A stretch of DNA of 64,000 nt. It comes from Serratia sp. AKBS12. GTDB lineage: Bacteria; Pseudomonadota; Gammaproteobacteria; Enterobacterales; Enterobacteriaceae. Under the pieces are notes generated by a model. That model saw nothing but the letters and a program-made list of their open reading frames with translations. It had not been told where the DNA came from and made no database searches. Shown in pieces: positions 17,319 through 26,440 of the stretch. The stretch spans positions 62,001 through 126,000 of the forward strand of contig NZ_JANUSB010000011.1 of the NCBI RefSeq assembly GCF_024793895.1, in the 5' to 3' direction. Made by a program: the position numbers and the translations under genes. Each line of letters opens with the position of its first letter. Position 1 is the first letter of the stretch.

Positions 17319-19052
17319 TTATGCCGAACCGGGCAGCGGACTTGGCGTCATCCGCGCCGGCTGCTCGCCCTGGCGGCTGAAACGCCAGCAGTGCTGATGG
17401 TATTTTGCCACGCTGTTGCGGTGGGCCACGCTTATCAGCGTCACGTTGGGCAATTCATCCCGCAATAGGCCATACATCAACTGTTCGGTTTCGTCATCCA
17501 ACGCGCTGGTGGCTTCGTCAAGGAACAGCGTATCCGGCCGGGTGAGAATGGCGCGAGCAAATGCCAGCCGCTGCTGTTCGCCGGGTGACAGGCGGTGGCT
17601 CCAGTTGGCGGAGGTATCCAGCCAGCGTTGCAGATGGCTCAGCCGGCATTTTTCCAGCGCTTGCAGCAATACGCTATCGTCGTGTTCATTTTCCGCGTGC
17701 GGATAGCTTAATGCTGCGCGTAACGTACCGATGGGAATGTAACTGCGCTGCGGCAGAAACAGCGAACTGAGGCTGACATTGCGATGAATGGCACCGTTGC
17801 CATACGGCCAGATACCGGCAATGGCGCGCAGCAGCGTTGATTTTCCGCAGCCGGAAGGACCGACGATCAGTACGCGCTCACCGCGTTGCAGCGTCAGATT
17901 GGCGTCGGTCATCAGCGGCTGGCCGCTCGGCAGGTACAGGCTGAGGTTGGTGAGCGTCAGCGGTTCGGCATCCTGCTGCTGCAACGCGATGCCGCGCGGC
18001 TGGTGATGTGCCCGATCGACTGCGGCATTGAAGCCGGCCAGACGGTTGACGCAGGCTTTCCAGGTGGCGAGATCGTTAAAGGCGTCGATAAACCACGACA
18101 GCGCCCCCTGCACCTGGCCGAAGGCCGAGGCAATCTGCATCATGCCGCCCATCTGTATGGCGCCGGAAAAATAGCGCGGCGCCGCCACCAACAGGGGAAA
18201 GATGATAGCGAACTGACCATAAAAATTGCTGGCGATGTTGAGCCGGCGGGTGACGCGCATGATCGACCACCAGTTGCTGCGGATAGCCTCGAAGCGGCCG
18301 CTCAGCTGTCGGGTTTCGTGCGCTTCGCCGTGGTAGAGGGCGATGGCATCGTTATTCTCGCGGATGCGGATCAGCCCGAAACGAAAGTTCGCCTCATAGT
18401 GCTCCTGATTGAAGCCCAGCATCACCAGTGGCTTGCCGACCCAGCCAATCAGCAGCGAGCCGAGCACCGCGTACAGTAAGGCGAACCAGACCATATAGCC
18501 CGGCAGGGTAATGCTATGACCGATCAGGGCGAAGGTCAGCGGCCCGCTGACGTGCCACAGAATGGTGACGAAGGAACATAGCGTTACCAGGCTGGACAGC
18601 AGGCCGAGCGACAGCGACAGCGTGTATTGGGTCAGTACGTTGAGGTCTTCGGCAATACGCTGGTCCGGGTTGTCAATCAGCTGCTGTTGCTCGGTATGGT
18701 AATAGGCCTGGTGCGCCAGCCAGCGGGCCATGTATTTTTCCGTCATCCAGCGCCGCCAGCGCATTTGCAGACCCTGGGTCAGATACACCTTGTACACCGC
18801 CAGCACGATGAAGATCAGCGCCAGATAGCTAAAGCGCCACAGTTGCTGCCTGAAGACCGGATAGTTCTTGTTCTGTAACGCGTCATAAAACACCTGATTC
18901 CACTGGTTAATCTGCACGCTGATGTAAACCAGCCCCAGCGAAAGCGCTACGATGGCCAGCAGCATCGCCCAGGCGCGCCACTTTTCTTCGGATATCCAGA
19001 ACGGTTTTATCAGTTGCCAGACGGCATGCTTTTGCGTGAGGGGACTGTTCAT
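17319..19052 (-). CDS. yddA: YddA/SbmA-type ABC transporter (permease-ATPase)
   Basis: This 577-residue protein has an SbmA/BacA-like membrane domain (WMTEKYMARWLAHQAYYH; NPDQRIAEDLNVLTQYTLSL) fused to an ATPase with Walker A GPSGCGKST, signature LSPGEQQRLAFAR and Walker B DTLFLDEATSALD. This architecture matches E. coli YddA and the peroxisomal-type ABCD family, unlike SbmA, which lacks the ATPase. The start ATG at 19052 has AGGAG ahead; an upstream ATG at 19106 is not supported. Substrate unknown, possibly peptides or fatty-acyl compounds. It stands alone, on the same strand as the broken MFS gene but 209 bases before it. Confidence 0.87.
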   Translation of the reverse strand: MNSPLTQKHAVWQLIKPFWISEEKWRAWAMLLAIVALSLGLVYISVQINQWNQVFYDALQNKNYPVFRQQLWRFSYLALIFIVLAVYKVYLTQGLQMRWRRWMTEKYMARWLAHQAYYHTEQQQLIDNPDQRIAEDLNVLTQYTLSLSLGLLSSLVTLCSFVTILWHVSGPLTFALIGHSITLPGYMVWFALLYAVLGSLLIGWVGKPLVMLGFNQEHYEANFRFGLIRIRENNDAIALYHGEAHETRQLSGRFEAIRSNWWSIMRVTRRLNIASNFYGQFAIIFPLLVAAPRYFSGAIQMGGMMQIASAFGQVQGALSWFIDAFNDLATWKACVNRLAGFNAAVDRAHHQPRGIALQQQDAEPLTLTNLSLYLPSGQPLMTDANLTLQRGERVLIVGPSGCGKSTLLRAIAGIWPYGNGAIHRNVSLSSLFLPQRSYIPIGTLRAALSYPHAENEHDDSVLLQALEKCRLSHLQRWLDTSANWSHRLSPGEQQRLAFARAILTRPDTLFLDEATSALDDETEQLMYGLLRDELPNVTLISVAHRNSVAKYHQHCWRFSRQGEQPARMTPSPLPGSA

Positions 19053-19251
19053 ACTGCTCCTGCTAAAAAAAACCAGCGACCAGCATGTGCGCTTGGCCGG
19101 TAACAAGCAAACAACGCTTGTAAGCAGGTTTAACCAGGCTAATCCTTTGCAATATCATCACTGAATCGGCAAGGGTGAAGCTGGCCGGTCATCCGGTTAT
19201 ACTGGCGCAAAATCAGCATGTTTGAAGTTTGCGTGACGGAAAGGAAAAGGC

Positions 19252-19959
19252 ATGAAGGCGTTGTATCCCCTGTTGCTGGCTTATGGAGCGCTGGTCAGCG
19301 AGCAGGCGCTGGCTCAAATTGATGAGCCGGACATTCAGGCAGATTGCCAGAAAGTGCCCGGTTATGCCGAACTTGGCACCGCCGCCTATCAACGTGGCGA
19401 TTATGTCAAAGCCGCCGAGATCTTCCGCGATCAGGCCGCGTGGAGCGAGTTTTGCGGCAAAAGCGAACGGGCAACCGCAACCGCCTACAACAATGTGGCA
19501 TTGGCGTGGATCCATGCCGGGCAGTTGCTCAAGGCGCGGGCTTACCTGGCGCTGGCACCGCATGACAGTAAATCTCAGCATAATCTGGCATTGCTGCAGG
19601 CGCGGTTGGCGCAGCAGCCGGCGCCTGACGGCCCGGCCGGCGTGTATTGGCAGTATGCCGGCCGTGGCGTGTGGAGCGAAGTCAGCGTGGCACCGCAGGG
19701 CAGGCGCTGGCACGTCAGCTATGCCGGCTACTATATGCCGGGCATGGGATTGTACTATGGGCCGAATATGGGCGAGTTCAGCGATCTGCTGACGATTGTC
19801 GATAACCGGGCGGTCTACCATCAGTCGGTCGAGGAGGCGGGTATGGCGTGCGATGTCACCCTGCAATTCAGCGCCGACGCCGTCGATCTGCACACCCAGG
19901 GCGACTGCGGGTTTGGCCATAACGTGCAGGCGCAGGGGCGCTTTGTACGGGTAGAATAA
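19252..19959 (+). CDS. Secreted TPR-like hypothetical protein
   Basis: This 235-residue protein has a signal peptide (MKALYPLLLAYGALVSEQALAQ) and an N-terminal region with TPR-like helices (YAELGTAAYQRGDYVKAAEIFRDQA; ATAYNNVALAWIHAGQLLKARAYLALA). The C-terminal ~100 residues are rich in Gly and Tyr (YAGYYMPGMGLYYGPNMGEF) with two Cys (ACDVTL, GDCGFG), possibly a disulfide. AAAGGAAAAGG precedes the ATG. The protein is probably periplasmic. It stands alone between divergent yddA-like and convergent DsbA-like genes, so context gives no function. Confidence 0.75.
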   Translation: MKALYPLLLAYGALVSEQALAQIDEPDIQADCQKVPGYAELGTAAYQRGDYVKAAEIFRDQAAWSEFCGKSERATATAYNNVALAWIHAGQLLKARAYLALAPHDSKSQHNLALLQARLAQQPAPDGPAGVYWQYAGRGVWSEVSVAPQGRRWHVSYAGYYMPGMGLYYGPNMGEFSDLLTIVDNRAVYHQSVEEAGMACDVTLQFSADAVDLHTQGDCGFGHNVQAQGRFVRVE

Positions 19960-19998
19960 AGCGGCGCCAGGGGGAGACGCCAGCGCCTCCCCGCGGAT

Positions 19999-20652
19999 TC
20001 AGGCCCAGGTCACCGCGCCGCTCAGCGCTGCGGTCCAGCCGGCAACGTTGTTCAGATAGTTGCTGGCTGGCAGCAGGCGCATTTGTCCTTCGCTATCTTG
20101 CAAGACAAACGTCGGGAAGCCATGGCCGCGTACTCTGGCCAGCAACGCACGGCTGTCGGCGATGTGCTGGGCCGTCGGCGCACCGCTGTTGAAGCGCATT
20201 TCGGCGATGAACGCGGCGGAAGGCAATCCCAGCTCGCGTGCCAGAGACTCCAATACCGGCGTGTCGGCAATGCGTCGGCCTTCCTGATAGTGCGCCTGCT
20301 GAATGCGGTGCAGCATGTCCAGTCCACGTCCGGCCAGCCGTTGTGCAGCCAGGATGGCGGTGATCGGCGGCGTTGAATCCAGCATCGCCGTGCTGTCACG
20401 CAGCAGCCCATTGAAATAGGCTTCGCCAAAGCTCTGGCCGGTCAACTCGGCAATCCGTCGATCGTGCGGCATCACATACTCGCGCCATTCATCACCCATC
20501 GGGCGGCGGTTGTCACCGGTCATCATGCCGCCGGCGTGTAACTCGATATTCAGTTTCGGCAGGCTCTGAGCTGCCTTAAGCAGCGGTGCGGCGCCGTAAC
20601 ACCAGCCGCACAGCGGATCGTAAATATAATGCAGGGTGGCAGTGTTCATCAT
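19999..20652 (-). CDS. DsbA-family thioredoxin-fold protein (CGWC)
   Basis: This 217-residue protein has a thioredoxin-type start, LHYIYDPLCGWCYGAAP, with a CxxC pair at Cys15 and Cys18 and a cis-Pro region GHGFPTFVLQD near residue 180. The helical insertion between them places it in the DsbA/FrnE superfamily. There is no signal peptide, so it should act in the cytoplasm as a thiol oxidoreductase or glutathione-dependent isomerase. GAGG lies before two adjacent ATGs (20652 and 20649). It follows the metallo-beta-lactamase-fold gene by 21 bases and is likely co-transcribed. Confidence 0.85.
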   Translation of the reverse strand: MMNTATLHYIYDPLCGWCYGAAPLLKAAQSLPKLNIELHAGGMMTGDNRRPMGDEWREYVMPHDRRIAELTGQSFGEAYFNGLLRDSTAMLDSTPPITAILAAQRLAGRGLDMLHRIQQAHYQEGRRIADTPVLESLARELGLPSAAFIAEMRFNSGAPTAQHIADSRALLARVRGHGFPTFVLQDSEGQMRLLPASNYLNNVAGWTAALSGAVTWA

Positions 20653-20673
20653 ATACCTCGATGCGTTAAGCGG

Positions 20674-21558
20674 TTATTGCGGCCATTTCATTTCACCTTT
20701 CAACACCTTGGCGCTCAGCTCCAGGCTCGATTCATCCTTCAGGTTCGGGTAGTGCTTTTTCATCGCCGCTATCAGCGCGCTTGAATCGCTGGCTTTTGGC
20801 AACTCGGCTTCCAGCGTGGTCAGGTAACGCTGGGTAAAGCTGACGGAAGCCAGCGTTTGCGGCGCGCCTGGCAGGAAATGCCCTGGCACCACCACCTGTG
20901 GTTTCAGCGCTTCAATGCTGGCCAGCGTTTGCTGCCAATGGGCGCGTGAGGTTGCCGTCTGGTTATCGGCAATCCATGGGTGAATGTTGTCACCGGCCAC
21001 CGCCACGCCGCCGACTACCGCCCGTAGCGATGGGATCCACACGTAGGTGCGTTCCGGCGTTGGGCCATTCAGGCCTTTCACTTCCACCTTTTGTCCGTCG
21101 ATGGTAAAGCTGTTGCCCTGCAACGGCTGTGGCACCACGATGCTTTTCGGCGCGTTTTGCTTCAGGATCGGCCCCCAATAGGTCAGTTTGCCGTCTTTTG
21201 TCGCGTTGATTTCCTTGATGGTTGCCGGCGTGGCAACGATCTTGGCCTGCGGGAACGCCGCTTTAATCACGTCCAGACCAAAATAGAAATCCGGATCGGA
21301 GTGGCTGATGTAAACGGTGGTCAGTTGCTTGCCGGTAGCCTTGATTTTCTTGACCAGCCGTTCAGCGTCGTTGCGCTGGAACTGGGCGTCGATCAGCGCG
21401 ACCTGATGCGGGCCGCTGATGATTTCGGAAGACACCGGGAACACGCTGTCTTCTCCCGGATTGTACACTTCCATGGTCAGAGAGCCGGCTGCGTTGGCGT
21501 AGGTGCTGACGGCGGCGACGCCGGTGAATGCCAGAGCGATAAATGATTTTTTAAACAT
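20674..21558 (-). CDS. Exported metallo-beta-lactamase-fold protein
   Basis: This 294-residue protein begins at the ATG at 21558 with a signal peptide ending in ANAA; the longer frame to 21762 runs into the divergent LysR gene and is rejected. The fold is visible from HQVALIDAQF, TVYISHSDPDFYFGLDVIKA, VAVAGDNIHPWI and VVVPGHFLPG. The zinc motif is unusual: where the family has HxHxDH, here it reads His86-Ser-Asp88-Pro-Asp90-Phe. His227 is in the usual GH position. Zinc binding may therefore be altered or lost. It is the first gene of a two-gene unit with the DsbA-like gene and divergent from a LysR regulator that probably controls it. Substrate unknown. Confidence 0.82.
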   Translation of the reverse strand: MFKKSFIALAFTGVAAVSTYANAAGSLTMEVYNPGEDSVFPVSSEIISGPHQVALIDAQFQRNDAERLVKKIKATGKQLTTVYISHSDPDFYFGLDVIKAAFPQAKIVATPATIKEINATKDGKLTYWGPILKQNAPKSIVVPQPLQGNSFTIDGQKVEVKGLNGPTPERTYVWIPSLRAVVGGVAVAGDNIHPWIADNQTATSRAHWQQTLASIEALKPQVVVPGHFLPGAPQTLASVSFTQRYLTTLEAELPKASDSSALIAAMKKHYPNLKDESSLELSAKVLKGEMKWPQ

Positions 21559-21667
21559 GTGCAGGTGTCCTATCGGTGTGGTTTGTTGATGAAAAGATAG
21601 TAGGTTGCATGAATCGATAGAAAAACCGGATAATGAGCAATTATTGATTGCATAAATCGGATGAATC

Positions 21668-22579
21668 ATGGATCGCATTACCGCCGCTGAAGTCTTTGTC
21701 TCGATCGTCGAACGGGGCAGCATGATCGCCGCCGCCGAGGCGTTGGGTATGTCGCGCGCCATGGTGACGCGTTATCTGGCACAGATGGAACAGTGGGCCG
21801 GCGCGCGCTTGCTGCATCGTACAACGCGCAAGCTCAGCCTGACCGATGCCGGTGAGCGCACGCTGCACCGTTGCCGGCAAATGCTCCAGGTGGCGCAAGA
21901 CATTGATTTGGTGCAGGAGGAGTCGCGTGATGAACTGCGCGGGCTGCTGCGCATCACCTGTTCGCAGTCGCTGGGGCAAACTGCGCTGGTAGGGGCGGTT
22001 AGCCAGTATCTGAAGCGCCATCCGCAGGTCGCGGTCGATCTGCAAATGAATAATCGAGCGGTCAATTTGGTGGAGGAGCGCATCGATCTGGCGCTACGTA
22101 TCACCAACGAGCTGGATCCGAACCTGATAGCCCGGCCGCTGTCCACCTGTGCGTCGGTGGTATGTGCTGCTCCCGGTTACCTGGCCGTGCACGGCACGCC
22201 GCGCCAACCGCAGGATCTGGCGTTGCACAACTGCCTGACCTATTCCTATTTCGGCAAGAGCCTGTGGCATTTTGATCATCAGGGGGTGAAATCGGCGGTG
22301 GCGGTGAGCGGCAACCTGAGCGCCAATGAATCGGTGGTGTTAATGGCCGGCACGCTGCAAGGCGCCGGGATCTCGTTGCAGCCGTATTATTCGGCCGCAC
22401 CGCTGCTGGCGAAAGGGGAACTGGTGGAATTGATGCCGGAGTACCAACCGCAATCTATGGGCATTTATGGCATTTATACGTCGCGACGGCAAATGCCTGC
22501 CACACTGCGTAGCATGCTGGACTTTCTGGTGGAGTGGTTCAGCCACGATGAGCAGTGGTTGGCCACCTTGCGCCGCTAG
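21668..22579 (+). CDS. LysR-family regulator, divergent from MBL-fold gene
   Basis: This 303-residue protein has the LysR HTH at residues 4-60 (AAEVFVSIVERGSMIAAAEALGMSRAMVTRYLAQMEQ) and an effector domain with VNLVEERIDLALRIT. The 109-base gap to the divergent metallo-beta-lactamase-fold gene holds an imperfect dyad GATT-GCATA-AATC near 21644-21656, suited to LysR binding. Divergent arrangement with the putative target is the norm for this family, so regulation of the MBL/DsbA pair is likely. Effector unknown. Confidence 0.87.
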   Translation: MDRITAAEVFVSIVERGSMIAAAEALGMSRAMVTRYLAQMEQWAGARLLHRTTRKLSLTDAGERTLHRCRQMLQVAQDIDLVQEESRDELRGLLRITCSQSLGQTALVGAVSQYLKRHPQVAVDLQMNNRAVNLVEERIDLALRITNELDPNLIARPLSTCASVVCAAPGYLAVHGTPRQPQDLALHNCLTYSYFGKSLWHFDHQGVKSAVAVSGNLSANESVVLMAGTLQGAGISLQPYYSAAPLLAKGELVELMPEYQPQSMGIYGIYTSRRQMPATLRSMLDFLVEWFSHDEQWLATLRR

Positions 22580-22883
22580 CGCCCCCCCGAAGTAATATTT
22601 CCTCACATTTTTCATCATTAGCTCATTCAAGCGCTTAGCCGGATAACGTGGTTTTTTTATGCGTTACGCATGGTTAACCGCTGGTTTCAAGCCGCAGACG
22701 CATGCTATTCCTATGGCGTGGAATAAGAAAATTATACTTAATAATTATAAGGTTATATCATTTAGCCCTACCTGTTCCCTACACCCATTCATCTGATGAC
22801 GGGCGACCCTGTGGTTCGCCTGCCTTTTGCGTTTTTTATCGGCCGCGCGTGCGCGGGGTCGTAGTTAATCGGGAGCGTTAGTC
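22580..22883. promoter_or_regulatory. Spacer ahead of the MFS exporter
   Basis: This 304-base spacer has no gene. It holds an AT-rich block at about 22728-22765, suitable for a promoter. After that come a hairpin GGCGACC/GGTTCGCC (22802-22820) with a T run at 22832-22837 and a CCGCGC-GT-GCGCGG hairpin (22843-22856) just ahead of the MFS ribosome-binding site. The paired hairpins could form an attenuator-like leader, but this is weak. Confidence 0.3.
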
Positions 22884-24041
22884 ATGCCTGTTTCTCTGCT
22901 CGCACTGGCATTAAGTGCATTCGCCATCGGCACCACCGAGTTTGTTATCATGGGGTTGCTGCCTGAGGTCGCACAGGATCTGCAGGTCTCCATTCCGTCG
23001 GCCGGCTGGCTGATCAGTGGCTATGCGCTCGGCGTGGCGATAGGTGCGCCCATCATGGCGCTGTTGACCGCACGTCTGCCCCGTAAAAACACCTTGTTGC
23101 TGCTAATGGCGATCTTTATCGTCGGCAACCTGATGTGCGCACTGGGCTACAGCTACGGTTTCCTGATGCTGGCGCGCATTATTACCGCGTTGTGCCATGG
23201 TGCATTCTTCGGCATTGGCGCCGTAGTGGCGGCCAATCTGGTGGCGCCGAACCGCCGGGCGTCGGCGGTGGCGCTGATGTTCACCGGCTTGACGCTGGCC
23301 AACGTACTGGGGGTGCCGTTGGGTACCGCGCTGGGGCAGGCACTGGGCTGGCGTTCAACCTTCTGGGCGGTGGCACTGATAGGCGTTGCCGCGTTGCTGG
23401 CACTGTACCGCAACCTGCCGGTGGTGAAGGATGAAGCACCGACCGATCTGAAAAAGGAGCTGGCGGCACTGCGCGGTGCCGGCGTCTGGCTGTCACTGAT
23501 GATGACGGTGGCATTTGCAGCGTCGATGTTTACCCTGTTCACCTACATTGCGCCGCTGTTGACCGACGTAACCGGCGTCTCCCCGCATGGCGTAAGCTGG
23601 ACGCTGCTGCTGATGGGGGTTGGCCTGACGCTGGGTAATATTCTCGGCGGTCGTCTGGCAGACTGGCGGCTGGGCGTGACTTTGTCCGGGGTATTCCTGG
23701 CGATCGCGCTATTTTCAGCGTTGTTCAGCTGGACCAGCAGCGCGCCGATCCCGGCGGAAATTACGCTGTTCCTGTGGGCTGCCGCGTCATTTGCGGCGGT
23801 GCCGGCGTTGCAGATCAACGTGGTGACCTACGGCAAGAAAGCACCAAATCTGATTTCGACGCTGAACATTGCCGCATTTAACCTTGGTAATGCGCTGGGA
23901 GCCTGGGTTGGCGGGGTAACTATCGCGCAAGGGCTGGGGTTGACGGCGGTGCCGCTGGCTGCTGCTCTGCTGGCGCTGATTGGTCTGGCGCTGTGCCTGG
24001 TGACCTTTGGCCGCGCCCGCCGCCAGGCTAGCGCGCAATAA
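22884..24041 (+). CDS. MFS efflux transporter (DHA1, YdhP/AraJ-like)
   Basis: This 385-residue protein has 12 predicted membrane segments. The N-terminus SLLALALSAFAIGTTEFVIMGLLPEVAQDL and the central LARIITALCHGAFFGIGAVVAANLV are typical of the drug/sugar exporters related to E. coli YdhP and AraJ. GGGAGC precedes the ATG. It stands alone, convergent with lysR, whose stop is on the other strand just before this gene's stop. It probably exports small molecules with proton antiport; the substrate cannot be told. Length and motifs are complete. Confidence 0.88.
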   Translation: MPVSLLALALSAFAIGTTEFVIMGLLPEVAQDLQVSIPSAGWLISGYALGVAIGAPIMALLTARLPRKNTLLLLMAIFIVGNLMCALGYSYGFLMLARIITALCHGAFFGIGAVVAANLVAPNRRASAVALMFTGLTLANVLGVPLGTALGQALGWRSTFWAVALIGVAALLALYRNLPVVKDEAPTDLKKELAALRGAGVWLSLMMTVAFAASMFTLFTYIAPLLTDVTGVSPHGVSWTLLLMGVGLTLGNILGGRLADWRLGVTLSGVFLAIALFSALFSWTSSAPIPAEITLFLWAAASFAAVPALQINVVTYGKKAPNLISTLNIAAFNLGNALGAWVGGVTIAQGLGLTAVPLAAALLALIGLALCLVTFGRARRQASAQ

Positions 24042-24951
24042 CCGCTGCCAGACGGGCGGGGAAATGCGCCGCCCGCTGTTGCAGATGCGTAACGAAGGCG
24101 CTGACCAGCGCCGACGACGGGCGATGCAATGGCCGGATCAGGCTGACGGTGAACGGCACGTCAAGGCTGAACGGCCGCAGGTGCACGCCGCTGTCGGCGT
24201 AATCCAGCGCGGTCAGCGGGTTGACGATCGAGATGCCGACGCCGGCCCTGACCATGGCGCACACCGACGCTGCACTGTGCGTTTCCATCACCATACGCCG
24301 ATCGACGCGCTGTTCGCTAAACAGCGCATCGAGCAGTTGGCGATAGCTGTCGGTGTTCGACAGACTGATAAAATTCTCCCCGGCGAAGTCCTGCGGCGTC
24401 AGCACGCTTTTTGCCAGCAACCGGTGCCCAGCGGGCAGCACGCAAACCTCGTTCAACGTCATTAACGTCATGCGCTCGGTGCCGGCCGGGGTCTGGTTAT
24501 TTTCCGTCAATCCCAGATCGTGGCGCTGCGCCGACAGCCATTCTTCCAGCAGGGGGGATTCCTGCGGTATCACGCTGAAACTCACTTCCGGGTACTGGTC
24601 GATAAATGGTTGGCACACCGCGGGCAGCAGCGACTGGGAAAACACCGGCAGACAGGCGATAGACAGTTGCGCCTGCTGAAACTGGCGAATGCCGGCGGCG
24701 GCGGTTTTGATGCGCTCCAGGCCATAGTACGAACGCTGAACCTCTTCAAACAGCCGCAGTCCCTGCACCGTTGGCGACAAACGGCCGCGCACCCGATCAA
24801 ACAGCTGCAGTCGTATCAGCTTCTCAAAACGCGCCAGTTCACGACTGACGGTGGGCTGCGAGGTTTTCAGCAATATCGCGGCTTCGGTGAGGTTGCCGGT
24901 GGTCATTACCGCATGGAAGATTTCAATCTGGCGCAGCGTTATGGCGTGCAT
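24028..24951 (-). CDS. lysR: LysR, activator of lysA
   Basis: This 307-residue LysR protein has the HTH MHAITLRQIEIFHAVMTTGNLTEAAILLKTSQPTVSRELARFE and an effector domain in which DAP and lysine act in E. coli. It is divergent from lysA with a 132-base spacer, exactly the arrangement of E. coli lysR-lysA, and GGAGA precedes the ATG. Its 3' end overlaps the tail of the MFS gene by 14 bases, tail to tail. It activates lysA when diaminopimelate accumulates (known for the family). Confidence 0.93.
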   Translation of the reverse strand: MHAITLRQIEIFHAVMTTGNLTEAAILLKTSQPTVSRELARFEKLIRLQLFDRVRGRLSPTVQGLRLFEEVQRSYYGLERIKTAAAGIRQFQQAQLSIACLPVFSQSLLPAVCQPFIDQYPEVSFSVIPQESPLLEEWLSAQRHDLGLTENNQTPAGTERMTLMTLNEVCVLPAGHRLLAKSVLTPQDFAGENFISLSNTDSYRQLLDALFSEQRVDRRMVMETHSAASVCAMVRAGVGISIVNPLTALDYADSGVHLRPFSLDVPFTVSLIRPLHRPSSALVSAFVTHLQQRAAHFPARLAAVIAR

Positions 24952-25083
24952 GGGAGTCTCCGGCAGCGCGTAAAGTCAGTTACGATGTATATCATAAATG
25001 AATAGACTACGGTGAAACGGATATTTTCCTGCCGATTATCGCTGCGGCATGATAGTAAAAACGTTTAGCTTGAGAACCTTGCC

Positions 25084-26340
25084 ATGCCACGCGCCTTGAA
25101 TGATACCTCCACTGCGTTGAATGCCGCCAATCTATTGGCGCTGCCGGCGCGTTTCGGTTGCCCGGTCTGGGCCTATGATGCCGCGATTATCAGTGAGCGC
25201 ATCAGCCAGCTGCGCCATTTCGACGTGATTCGCTTTGCCCAGAAGGCCTGTTCGAATATTCATATTCTGCGCCTGATGCGCCAGCAGGGCGTCAAGGTTG
25301 ATTCGGTATCGCTGGGGGAAGTCGAACGCGCGTTGCAGGCCGGTTTTCAGCCGGGCGGCGACGAGATTGTGTTTACCGCCGACGTGCTGGACCACGCCAC
25401 GCTGGCGCGCGTCAGCGAGCTGAAGATCCCGGTCAACGCCGGTTCCATCGATATGCTGGAACAGCTGGGCCAACGCTCGGCCGGTCACCCGGTGTGGTTG
25501 CGCATCAATCCTGGCTTCGGCCATGGCCACAGCCAGAAGACCAATACCGGCGGCGAAAACAGCAAACACGGCATTTGGTATGCCGATTTGCCAAAGGCGG
25601 TGGAAAAAATCCAGCGCTACGGCCTGACGCTGCTGGGCGTGCACATGCATATCGGTTCCGGCGTGGATTACCAGCACCTGGAGCGGGTGTGTGACGCCAT
25701 GGTGCAGCAGGTGATCGATCTGGGGCAGGATATTGGTGCCATTTCGGCCGGCGGCGGTCTGTCTATCCCGTATCAGTATGGCGAAGAGGCCATTGATACC
25801 GAACACTATTTTGGCTTGTGGGACCGTGCTCGGCAACGTATTGCCGCGCACCTGGGCCACCCGGTGGCGCTGGAGATTGAACCGGGCCGCTTCCTGATGG
25901 CGGAAGCTGGCGTGCTGGTGGCGGAAGTGCGCGCGGTGAAGAATATGGGGAGTCGTCACTTTGTGCTGGTTGACGCCGGCTTCAACGATTTGATGCGCCC
26001 GGCGATGTATGGCAGCTATCACCATATTTCATTATTGCCGGCCGACGGCCGCAATACCGCGGACCAACCGCTGCGCGATACGGTGATTGCCGGCCCGCTG
26101 TGCGAATCCGGCGACGTCTTTACCCAACAGGCCGGCGGCGGGGTGGAAACCCGTGCGCTGCCGGCGGCGCAGATCGGGGATTATCTGGTGTTTCATGACA
26201 CCGGCGCTTATGGCTCCTCAATGTCTTCCAACTACAACAGCCGCCCGCTGCTGCCGGAAGTGTTGTTTGAAAACGGCGAAGCGCGGTTGATTCGCCGTCG
26301 TCAGACCATCGACGAGCTGATCGCGTTGGAACGGGTGTAA
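25084..26340 (+). CDS. lysA: Diaminopimelate decarboxylase
   Basis: This 418-residue PLP enzyme (alanine-racemase-fold decarboxylase) makes L-lysine from meso-diaminopimelate, the last step of the pathway. The PLP lysine is in IRFAQKACSN (Lys54). Other marks are the glycine-rich phosphate loop SAGGGLSIPY, EPGRFLMAEAG, and AGPLCESGD with the catalytic Cys. Length agrees with E. coli LysA (420). It is transcribed away from lysR and ends at a strong terminator. In E. coli the next gene is galR; here a PTS locus lies between. Confidence 0.97.
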   Translation: MPRALNDTSTALNAANLLALPARFGCPVWAYDAAIISERISQLRHFDVIRFAQKACSNIHILRLMRQQGVKVDSVSLGEVERALQAGFQPGGDEIVFTADVLDHATLARVSELKIPVNAGSIDMLEQLGQRSAGHPVWLRINPGFGHGHSQKTNTGGENSKHGIWYADLPKAVEKIQRYGLTLLGVHMHIGSGVDYQHLERVCDAMVQQVIDLGQDIGAISAGGGLSIPYQYGEEAIDTEHYFGLWDRARQRIAAHLGHPVALEIEPGRFLMAEAGVLVAEVRAVKNMGSRHFVLVDAGFNDLMRPAMYGSYHHISLLPADGRNTADQPLRDTVIAGPLCESGDVFTQQAGGGVETRALPAAQIGDYLVFHDTGAYGSSMSSNYNSRPLLPEVLFENGEARLIRRRQTIDELIALERV

Positions 26341-26368
26341 CACGCCGTCACAGCGCGTTGCGACGGAT

Positions 26369-26407
26369 AAACCCCGGGGTTGCAGCCGCAGCCGCCGGGG
26401 TTTTTTT
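26369..26407 (+). terminator. lysA terminator
   Basis: ACCCCGG (26371-26377) pairs with CCGGGGT (26395-26401) and is followed by seven T (26401-26407): a classic Rho-independent terminator just after lysA and facing the convergent LacI-type gene. Confidence 0.88.
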
Positions 26408-26440
26408 ATCGTTTAACCGCCCAGTGGCAGCAAAGGGGCA

